Shown here piece by piece: positions 54,358 to 62,361 of a stretch of 64,000 nt of DNA. Every line of letters starts with the position of its first letter. The stretch's first letter is position 1. The stretch lies in assembly GCA_029821735.1 (NCBI GenBank), contig JALGSU010000012.1, positions 1 through 64,000 on the forward strand, read 5' to 3'. This DNA is from Candidatus Zipacnadia bacterium. GTDB taxonomy: Bacteria; Armatimonadota; Zipacnadia; Zipacnadales; UBA5352. Below the pieces are notes generated by a model. That model saw only the letters and a program-made list of their open reading frames with translations. It was not told where the DNA came from and made no database searches. Made by a program: the position numbers and the translations under genes.

Positions 54358-56433
54358 ATGACCGGCGAGCAATTCGCGAACTACCAGCGCAAAGTCCATC
54401 TGGATATGCACCTGCCCGAGGACGCGCCGGGCATGTTCACGAACTTCGACCCCGTCGCGTATGTGAAGACACTGCGCGATGCGGACGTGAACTCCGTTGC
54501 GCTGTTCGCGCACTGCCACCACGGCAACTGCTACTTCGACACGAAAGTCGGCCACAAGCACGTGCACCTGCAGGCCGACTACCTGCGCGAACTGGCCGAG
54601 GAGTGCCGGCGCCACGACATTGCGACCACCGCCTACGTGAGCTGCAACTGGAACGCGCGCGGGCAGGAGCACCCCGACTGGATCCAGCGCGACAGCAGCC
54701 GCGAGCCGCGCTTCCACCAGGGCTACTGGTGGTGGATGTGCATGAACACAGGGTACGGCGATTTCCTCGCTGGGCTGGTGCGCGAAATCACCGAGGGCTA
54801 CCCCGTGGACGGCCTGTGGTTCGACATCACCTACGTAGCTGCTCCGGGGTGTTACTGCGAAGTGTGTCGGAGGCTGTTCCGTGAGCGATACGGGCGGGAG
54901 ATGCCGGTGGATCCGGAGCCGGCGACCGAGGACGCACGCGAGATGGAAGAGTTCCGCATGTGGACGGAGACCAACTTCCGGGCACGCATGTGCGAGCTGA
55001 TCCGCTCCATCGACCCGACCAAGGCAGTGAGCTGGAACCACGCGTCCGACATCACGCAGATGTACCTGGACAATGATCTGCTCGCCGACGTGCTCTTCCG
55101 CGAGACCCACACGCCGGAGGACTGGCTCCCCAGCTTCCAGGCGCGCTGGTTCCAGCAGTTTGGCATCCCGCATGAGGGTTGCACCTCGCGCTTCCACTAC
55201 GGTGGCTGGTCGAGCTTCTCATACAAGTCGGCGAACAAGCTGCATGTGGAGGCGGCCGGGGCGCTGGCGCATGGCGGGATCATCGACATCGGCGACCAGG
55301 CGCTGCACGACGGGACGCTCGACCGGGGCGCGTACGAGATCATCGGCGAGGTGTATGGGCGGGCGAAAGTGGTGGAGGAGCACTGCCGGGAGACGAAGAG
55401 CGTGCCGAACATCGCGGTGCTGCACTCTTCGCGCTCGCACCATCTGGCGAAGTGGGCCGAGCCAGTAAATCTGCGCCAGCCGATCAACAGCGTGTTCGGG
55501 GCAGGCCGGGCGTTGAACGAGACGCATCGGCATTACGACATATTGTGCGAGCGCTTCCTCGATCGGCTGGGCGAGTATCACGCGCTGATCGTGCCGGACC
55601 AGATTGTGCTCACCGACGACGAGACCGCAGCCATCCGCGACTACGTGCAGGCCGGCGGCGCGGTCATGGCCGCGTATCGTTGCGGCATGTTCGATGAGCG
55701 TAATGGCACGGTCGAACCGAACTTCCTGCGCGAGGTATGCGGCGTGAACCCGCTGGGCTTCGCGCCCTACTCGGTCGGGTATGTCACGGGCATCGGCTTC
55801 GATGTGGACGTGCCGAACGGTCCGGTGGTCTTCCGGAGTCCCGAGCATGGTGACTCGCCGAACGTCATCCCGGCGATGGAGTGCGAGGCCATCGACGCCG
55901 AGCCGCTGGCGGAGCTGACCCACCCGATCTACGAGCGCACGCCCGAGCACTTCTACTCCCACACTAACGCGGCTCCGGCGGAGCCCTCCGGGTTCGGCTC
56001 GATCTTCCGGCGCACGCTGGGGGATGGGCAGGTCATCTACTTCCCGTTCGACATCTTCAAGTTCTACCGGCTGGACAGCTACATCCCCATGCGCAATATC
56101 GTGGAGGCGCTGCTCGACCAGATCGCGCCGGTGCAGGAGGCGTACGTGGACGCGCCCAGCCAGGTCGAGGCGGTTCTGAGAGAGCGAGACGGGCGCCGAT
56201 ATCTGCACTTGGTGAACTACGCAAACATGAGATTTGGCGGGGGTTTCATGCCGATCGTGGTGGACGATGTGCCACCGATCTTCGAGATCAAGGTGCGGGT
56301 GCGCGGGCAGGCGGCGGCGGTGACTGAGATCCCGTCAGGGCATGCGCTGGAGTTCGAACAGGATGGCGAGTATACGGTCTTCACCATCCCGCGCCTGGAC
56401 ATTCACTCAATCATCGCGGTGGACATGGGGTAG
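54358..56433 (+). CDS. Glycoside-hydrolase-like protein (GH29/GH42-like TIM barrel with beta-galactosidase trimerisation-like region)
   Basis: FTNFDPVAYVKTLRDADVNSVALFAHCHHGNCYF; VDGLWFDITYVAAPGCYCEVCRRLFRERYGREMP; LIVPDQIVLTDDETAAIRDYVQAGGAVMAAYRCG. Confidence 0.78.
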   Translation: MTGEQFANYQRKVHLDMHLPEDAPGMFTNFDPVAYVKTLRDADVNSVALFAHCHHGNCYFDTKVGHKHVHLQADYLRELAEECRRHDIATTAYVSCNWNARGQEHPDWIQRDSSREPRFHQGYWWWMCMNTGYGDFLAGLVREITEGYPVDGLWFDITYVAAPGCYCEVCRRLFRERYGREMPVDPEPATEDAREMEEFRMWTETNFRARMCELIRSIDPTKAVSWNHASDITQMYLDNDLLADVLFRETHTPEDWLPSFQARWFQQFGIPHEGCTSRFHYGGWSSFSYKSANKLHVEAAGALAHGGIIDIGDQALHDGTLDRGAYEIIGEVYGRAKVVEEHCRETKSVPNIAVLHSSRSHHLAKWAEPVNLRQPINSVFGAGRALNETHRHYDILCERFLDRLGEYHALIVPDQIVLTDDETAAIRDYVQAGGAVMAAYRCGMFDERNGTVEPNFLREVCGVNPLGFAPYSVGYVTGIGFDVDVPNGPVVFRSPEHGDSPNVIPAMECEAIDAEPLAELTHPIYERTPEHFYSHTNAAPAEPSGFGSIFRRTLGDGQVIYFPFDIFKFYRLDSYIPMRNIVEALLDQIAPVQEAYVDAPSQVEAVLRERDGRRYLHLVNYANMRFGGGFMPIVVDDVPPIFEIKVRVRGQAAAVTEIPSGHALEFEQDGEYTVFTIPRLDIHSIIAVDMG

Positions 56434-56504
56434 GCGGACCCGCAGGAATCCACGAGGCCGGGGCGCGCATCATGCCCCGGCCTCTTCACTTGTACGAGGG
56501 AGCG

Positions 56505-57315
56505 TCAGGCCGGTGGGGTGGTGTCGAAGAACTCGACCTCGTGGCGGTTGGCGAAGACCTTCACCTGCAGGAAGCCCACAGGTTCGCTCCTCGAGTTCCA
56601 GTTGGTCGACCGGCAGCCATAGACCGGCACGCCGTCGATGTCGAACCAGACGCGGTAGTGTCGGTGGCCGAAGAAGAGCGCCTCCGGCCGACTCTCGCGC
56701 ACGCGGCCGTGCAGCCACGCCGAGTCGTTCTGCCCCAGGCACATACCGTTGGGCCGGTTCTCCACCTCGGGCGGGATGTGGCCGTACATGAACACCCGTC
56801 CGAACTCCTCATCCACGTGCACTGTTTCACTCCGCCGGCAATGAACTGCGACTGGAAATGGCCGATGTGATCGCTGGGGGTGGCGGTGCACATGCCCATG
56901 AACAGGTCGCCCTTGTGCTCAAACGAGTAGTAGTCGCGCTCGCCGAAAACGTCGGGGAACATCGCGCGCAGATGCGCTCGGTGCTTGGTGCTTTCGTGGT
57001 TGCCGTGCACCGGGTAGATTGGCAGCGACACCTCTGGCAGCAGCGGCTCAAGCTGATCGGGGTGGATGTCCCCGAGCATCAGCATCATGTCGGCTCGAGC
57101 GCGGCGATCGCGTCCAGCGCGCGGCGGAACTTGTCCACGCCCGTGAGCTGGCCTTCGCGGTTCTCTCTAAGATGTGGATCCGCCAGCGCGATGAAGCTGT
57201 AGAGCGGCTGTTCAGCCGCTTGTGCGAATACCGGCAGGCCGGAGAGCGCGAGACCTGCGGCGGCCGCGCCTGCGCCTGCGATGAACTGCCTGCGGGACAA
57301 GCCTTCATGGGCCAT
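56505..57315 (-). pseudogene. Tat-exported metallophosphoesterase, interrupted by two frameshifts/small deletions
   Basis: MAHEGLSRRQFIAGAGAAAAGLALSG...SFIALADPHLREN | MMLMLGDIHPDQLEPLLPEVSLPIYPVHGNHEST | ETVHVDEEFGRVFMYGHIPPE...FFGHRHYRVWFD: one protein split over three frames (breaks near 57086 and 56855). Confidence 0.8.
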
Positions 57316-57447
57316 TGACCATCACCTCGCCGCGCAGGTTCGCCGGCGGACCCGGTACGGCCTGCACGCGTGGCGCAAGGACATTGGCCGTCGCTGGAGA
57401 AGGTGCTGTTATGTGACGCGCGTCAGTGTTTGAGGGGAGAGCTACAG

Positions 57448-58434
57448 ATGAGCGATACCGTTGGCTTTGGAGTTGTCGGGCTGGGAGTGGGGAAGAGCCG
57501 CGCGAAGATGGCGGCTGAATGTCCGGACGCGACGCTGGTGGCCGTGTGCGATCTCGACGAGGAACGGCTGGATCCGTTCGCCGAGCAAATGGGATGCGAC
57601 AAGCACACGGACTACCTGGAGATGGCCGAGCGCGATGACATTGACTGCGTCCTGGTCATGACCCCCTCGGGGCTGCATGCGCCGATGGCTATCGAGTGTA
57701 TGAAGCGGGGCAAGCACGTCGCCACCACCAAGCCGATGGATGTGCGGCTCGACATCATCGACGACGCGATTGCCGCCGCTGAGGAGAGTGGGCTGACCTA
57801 CGCGGTGGACTTTGGTCGCCGGTATGAGGATGAGCCTCGGCGGATCAAGCGCGCAATGGATGCGGGCTGGTTCGGTACGCCGATTCTGGCGACTCTGGAG
57901 ATGAAATGGTTCCGCAATGAGGAGTATTACGCGGGCTGGCGCGGGACGTGGGAGCTGGACGGCGGCGGGTCGTTGGCCAATCAGGGGATCCACCAGATCG
58001 ATCTGGTGCAATGGGTCATGGGGCCAGTCAGCCGTGTGTGCGGGCACTACGCGGTGATGGGGCATGAGAACTGCGCGACCGAAGATCTGGGCATGGCCAT
58101 GCTGGAGTTCGAGAGCGGCGCGCGCGGCAGCTTCGTGACCACAACGACTTTCCCGCCCAAGCAGGTCACACGCGTCGGCTTTCATGGCACCGCCGGCGGC
58201 GTGCAGCTTGAGAACGAGGAACTGACGACATTTGAGTTCGAGGGTGAGCCGGCTGAGGAGTCGCTGGCCGATCACCCGAGCGATATTGTCGAGGACATGG
58301 TCGGGTGCATCCGGGGTGAGCGCGAGCCGGCCTGCCCGCCCTGTGAAGGGCGCAAGTCGGTTGAGATTCTGCGTGCCATCCTGCGCTCGGCGGACACGCA
58401 GCAGTGGGTTGACCTACCCATCGAGGGCGCGTGA
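57448..58434 (+). CDS. Gfo/Idh/MocA family oxidoreductase
   Basis: GVVGLGVGKSRAKMAAECPDATLVAVCDLDEERL; GKHVATTKPMDVRLD; ANQGIHQIDLVQWVMGPV. Confidence 0.95.
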   Translation: MSDTVGFGVVGLGVGKSRAKMAAECPDATLVAVCDLDEERLDPFAEQMGCDKHTDYLEMAERDDIDCVLVMTPSGLHAPMAIECMKRGKHVATTKPMDVRLDIIDDAIAAAEESGLTYAVDFGRRYEDEPRRIKRAMDAGWFGTPILATLEMKWFRNEEYYAGWRGTWELDGGGSLANQGIHQIDLVQWVMGPVSRVCGHYAVMGHENCATEDLGMAMLEFESGARGSFVTTTTFPPKQVTRVGFHGTAGGVQLENEELTTFEFEGEPAEESLADHPSDIVEDMVGCIRGEREPACPPCEGRKSVEILRAILRSADTQQWVDLPIEGA

Positions 58435-58496
58435 GAGGTCCCGTTCGATTCTGGCGTGAGTTGACAAGCGCAGCAAGTCCTCAGGAGGCGAGTTGG

Positions 58497-59933
58497 ATGG
58501 AAAGAATGGGAACGGTTGTGTTTGTGGCACTGCTGGTCGCGGTTGGGATAGCGGGTGCGCAGGTTGGCGATGCGCCGACGCTGCTTCACTCGACGGTGCT
58601 CAACGGCGTGAAGATAGAGCAGGCTACCGGCGAGCTGTATCTGTATCAGATACAGGTGGCCAATCTGCCGCCGCCAGCCGGCGCGGGGTACTACCCCTAC
58701 AACCCCGACACTGGCGGGAAACTGTGGGCGACATTGTCGTCGGTTGCCGGAGCGCAACTTGCGCGCTTCGACTTCTCAGCTCAGCGGCTGGATGACCCTT
58801 ACTGGCTGATGAAAGAGTACAGGCTCACGGACGTGCGTAGCGGCCAGCAGTCGGGCACCGGACGATTCCCGCTGGACCCCGGTATCTACACGCTGGACTT
58901 CTACGTGGAGGGTGCCCAGTTCAGCACTTTCACCTTTGGGGTCAGTTCGCTGACGGACAATGCCGGGCACACGGGCTGGTTCCTTGACGGTCCGTGGGAG
59001 GACTGGGCGTATCTGTACTACGCGGACGCCAACGTGCAGAGCAGTCTGACGTGGAAGATGTGGCTGCGTAACAAGATGGTGAACGTTCCCCGCAACGCGC
59101 GCATGTCCGTGGAAATCATCCGAGACAGTGACGGGCAAGCGGTGTGTGAGTCCCGCCTGCAGGGCGAGCGCCTGTTGCCGAACTACTGGGTGCGCCAGGA
59201 GTTCCCGCTGGGAGGGCCCGCGGACAGCGCACACCCCGGGCTGACGATGGTGGCCACGAACCTGCTGGAGAACAACGGGGCGTACACCGTGCGAGTCGCG
59301 ATCGAGGGGCAGGAGTATGCCACCTGGAAGTTCTCGGTGGTCGACGGCCAGCTCTCGTGGGTGCCGCGCACCGACCGAGCGACCGCCGATCCGCTGACGT
59401 TCATTGAGGGGGGCGGAGACGCGTGGTGGTATGAGCGGGAGGGCGCGCCGAGCCTGGTCATCCCGACCGCTGGCGCCACGACCGGCGGCGAGCCGGCGAC
59501 AGGTGGTGAGCCGGCAACCGGGGGCACGCAAACCGGTGGCACCCAGACCGGCGGGCAGACGACCATCACTGCAGACGTGATCGAGGTCATCGTGGGTGCG
59601 ACGCCGATCGAGGTGAACGGTACCACGCTGGTGCCCATGCGCGCGATCTTCGAGTGGCTTGGCGCGGAAGTGAAGTATATCCCGCAGGCGCTGAGCATCT
59701 ACGCGAGCAAGGGCGACGACATCATCGTACTGATGCGCCTGGACGAGACCGATGCAACCGTGAACGCCAAGAAGGTCCCCATGGGGATCACACCTCAACA
59801 GCGTGATGGCGTCACTTACGTGCCGCTGCGCTTCGTGGCCGAGACTTTCGGGGCGACGGTTGGCTACGACGCGGGCACTGGCACAATCACGATCACTGAC
59901 GGAAACCGTGTGGGGCTGATCCTGAACGGATAG
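58497..59933 (+). CDS. Secreted protein with C-terminal copper amine oxidase N-like (stalk) domain and Gly/Thr repeat linker
   Basis: ATGGEPATGGEPATGGTQTGGTQTGGQTT linker; EVNGTTLVPMRAIFEWLGAEVKYIPQALSIYASKGDDIIVL...GVTYVPLRFVAETFGATVGYD. Confidence 0.85.
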   Translation: MERMGTVVFVALLVAVGIAGAQVGDAPTLLHSTVLNGVKIEQATGELYLYQIQVANLPPPAGAGYYPYNPDTGGKLWATLSSVAGAQLARFDFSAQRLDDPYWLMKEYRLTDVRSGQQSGTGRFPLDPGIYTLDFYVEGAQFSTFTFGVSSLTDNAGHTGWFLDGPWEDWAYLYYADANVQSSLTWKMWLRNKMVNVPRNARMSVEIIRDSDGQAVCESRLQGERLLPNYWVRQEFPLGGPADSAHPGLTMVATNLLENNGAYTVRVAIEGQEYATWKFSVVDGQLSWVPRTDRATADPLTFIEGGGDAWWYEREGAPSLVIPTAGATTGGEPATGGEPATGGTQTGGTQTGGQTTITADVIEVIVGATPIEVNGTTLVPMRAIFEWLGAEVKYIPQALSIYASKGDDIIVLMRLDETDATVNAKKVPMGITPQQRDGVTYVPLRFVAETFGATVGYDAGTGTITITDGNRVGLILNG

Positions 59934-59965
59934 GCGCCACAGAGAGCACGAGAGGAAGCGGGCCG

Positions 59966-61654
59966 ATGCAGGTACGGACACTGATAGCAGCAGTGATCAT
60001 GGCGGCGACGCTCGGGGCGGGCTGGTGCCAGGAGTTCCCCGACATGCGTATGCAGAAGAAGCTGATCGAGTGTGGCTGGGACACGCCGACCACCGACAAG
60101 CTGGGCGAGTATCTGGAGCAGATCGAGCAGGCGCCCTATGACGGCATCCGGATCAAAGCGGTTGCCACCGACGTTGAGGGTAAGCCGGCCTCACTCTCAT
60201 ACGCTTTCTACGCTGCCAAGTGGGAGCGCGAGGCGTTCGGGCAGGTCATTGAGGACCTCAAGGCCTGTGACTGGCAGCGGATGACGGACAACTTCCTGGC
60301 CACGGGCGCCAATCCCGGCGGCGTGGACTGGTTCGATGACGAGGGCTGGGGCGAGATCGCCAGCCACATGGGGATAGCGGCCTGGATCGCGAAGGAGGGT
60401 GGCCTCAAGGGCATCGTCTTCGACGCCGAGAGCTACTCTGAGTATCACCAGTGGATGTACAACGAGCAGCCCATGCGTGCCGAACACAGCTTCAATGAGT
60501 ACTACGCGAAGGCCCGCGAACGGGGCCGGCAGGTGATGGAAGCCATCGTGGCTGAGTACCCCGATATCACGGTGTTCATGTTCTTCGGCAACGTGGTCAA
60601 CTCGCCCTCGGCTGGGGGGGCTGACCCGCGGCCCGCCCTCGCCGGGGCGCAGTACGGTCTCTACCCGGCATTCATCGACGGTTGGCTGGACGCAGTGCCG
60701 CCGACTGTGAAGCTGGTTGATGCGTGTGAGAGCGCCTATCGCTTCACTACCATGACCGACTTCCTCACGGCGGCCCAGTTCATCCGGGGGGAGGCGCAGT
60801 CACTGGTTTCGCCAGAGAATCGGGCCAAGTACCGCGCTCAGGTGCAGGTGGGTTTCGGCATCTATCTGGACGCTCACGCCAATGAGCCCGACGCTGCGTG
60901 GTATCTCGATCCGGGCGATGGCACACCCACGGAACTTCTGGGGCGCAACATCACCAACGCTCTGCGAGTGAGCGACGAGTATGTGTGGACGTGGGGCGAG
61001 AAGTGGCGCTGGTGGCCGGGAACTGAGAAGTCTTGGGAGGAGGCCCTGCCCGGGATCACGGAGACGCTGAACTGGGCGCGTGACCCGATGGGCTCGGCAG
61101 TGGAGCGGCTTGCGGCGATGGAGCAGGAGGGCACGGCGGTGAGCTCGGCCCGGAACGGTGATTTCGGATCGGAGACTTCCGAGGAGGCTGATGGGAGAGA
61201 GGTGCAGTGGCAGGAGGGTGGCGTTCCGGCAGGTTGGCACTCCTGGCAGGGCGGCGACAAGGAGGGCGTCTTCACATGGGATCGTGAGGTGGGTGCCACG
61301 GCACCGGGCTCGGCGCGGGCTGCGGGAGTGGGGACAGGCTGCTTCCTCCAGGGGGGACCGGCGCAACCGGGCGAGAGCTACTTCGTGCGTGCGAAGGTGA
61401 AGCTGCAGGGCACGGGGACAGCGAGCATCCGCGTGCGCTGGCAGTCGGCGGAGGACAAGTGGACGCTGGAGAGGCTCGATCGCGTCATGATGCCGGCGGC
61501 GACCCCGGGCGACGATGGGTGGCAGCTGATCGAGGGCGTGGCGACGGTGCCCGATGGTGCGGCCAACCTGTTCCTGCTGCTTGGGATGGGCGGTCAGCCG
61601 TCCGCGGAGAGCGTGGTCTGGTTCGACGACGTGAGCCTTGTCCGCGTGCGGTAA
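59966..61654 (+). CDS. Hypothetical secreted protein with C-terminal CBM4/9-like domain
   Basis: Signal peptide; GIVFDAESYSEYHQWMYNEQPM; C-terminal PGESYFVRAKVKLQGTGTASIRVRWQ...VVWFDDVSLVRVR. Confidence 0.75.
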   Translation: MQVRTLIAAVIMAATLGAGWCQEFPDMRMQKKLIECGWDTPTTDKLGEYLEQIEQAPYDGIRIKAVATDVEGKPASLSYAFYAAKWEREAFGQVIEDLKACDWQRMTDNFLATGANPGGVDWFDDEGWGEIASHMGIAAWIAKEGGLKGIVFDAESYSEYHQWMYNEQPMRAEHSFNEYYAKARERGRQVMEAIVAEYPDITVFMFFGNVVNSPSAGGADPRPALAGAQYGLYPAFIDGWLDAVPPTVKLVDACESAYRFTTMTDFLTAAQFIRGEAQSLVSPENRAKYRAQVQVGFGIYLDAHANEPDAAWYLDPGDGTPTELLGRNITNALRVSDEYVWTWGEKWRWWPGTEKSWEEALPGITETLNWARDPMGSAVERLAAMEQEGTAVSSARNGDFGSETSEEADGREVQWQEGGVPAGWHSWQGGDKEGVFTWDREVGATAPGSARAAGVGTGCFLQGGPAQPGESYFVRAKVKLQGTGTASIRVRWQSAEDKWTLERLDRVMMPAATPGDDGWQLIEGVATVPDGAANLFLLLGMGGQPSAESVVWFDDVSLVRVR

Positions 61655-61666
61655 GTCCGTGCGGCA

Positions 61667-61711
61667 GCCTGCAGATGCCATCGACATGACGAGGGGCGTG
61701 CATCTGCAGGC
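61667..61711. repeat. 12-bp perfect inverted repeat
   Basis: GCCTGCAGATGC (61667-61678) / GCATCTGCAGGC (61700-61711). Confidence 0.8.
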
Positions 61712-61883
61712 ATGATTCCTGGATGCAACATTTTTCGCTTAGATGGACCACACACGTTAGTTTCCGGCCAGAGGTGGTATACTCCCACTATGGCCGGCTG
61801 GTATGGTTGAACTCCTGGGCGGCGTGGCTTGGGGCGTGGGACCAAGCTACGCGTGACTGTCCGGGACAGGGGGCTTTTTACTG

Positions 61884-62357
61884 ATGTTCTCAGGGGTAAC
61901 TGTGGGGCGCAGAGCGGGGGCCACCTCGATCGAGGTAGCGCTAGTGGCGCCCGTGGTCATAGTCTTGTTCCTTGGCCTCATTGAGATCGTCTCCCTGATC
62001 AAATGTACGAAGTCGCTTGAGGGAGCCACCTCCGAGGCTATTCAGTGCGCCTATCTCGGCGGCTCGCCGCTGGCGATCGACCAACGTGTTGACAAGTCAG
62101 CCAGCGACCTGCCGGCTGACTCGATCATACGGCTCTATCAGTACAGGAACTACGACGCGTCATCGCAAGTCTGGGACGCCTGGCAGACGCTGGACCCCGA
62201 CGGCGTCATCAACCCCGCAAAGCCAGGAGGCGAATTGCGTGTTCGCCTCAGCTACGAGTACTCGATGATCTCCGGTCGTCTGTTCTCCGTGGTGACCGGC
62301 GCGCCGGGCACCGATTCGGTCATGCTCATCGCGGAGAGAACCGAGGAGCGACAGTAG
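61884..62357 (+). CDS. TadE-like pilus-assembly protein
   Basis: RRAGATSIEVALVAPVVIVLFLGLIEIVSLIKC: TadE-like N-terminal processing/TM region. Confidence 0.82.
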   Translation: MFSGVTVGRRAGATSIEVALVAPVVIVLFLGLIEIVSLIKCTKSLEGATSEAIQCAYLGGSPLAIDQRVDKSASDLPADSIIRLYQYRNYDASSQVWDAWQTLDPDGVINPAKPGGELRVRLSYEYSMISGRLFSVVTGAPGTDSVMLIAERTEERQ

Positions 62358-62361
62358 GGCC

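Noticed and set aside
59470-59560. Gly/Thr tandem repeat as a mobile or CRISPR-like repeat
   Set aside because: In-frame and encodes a protein linker between two domains.
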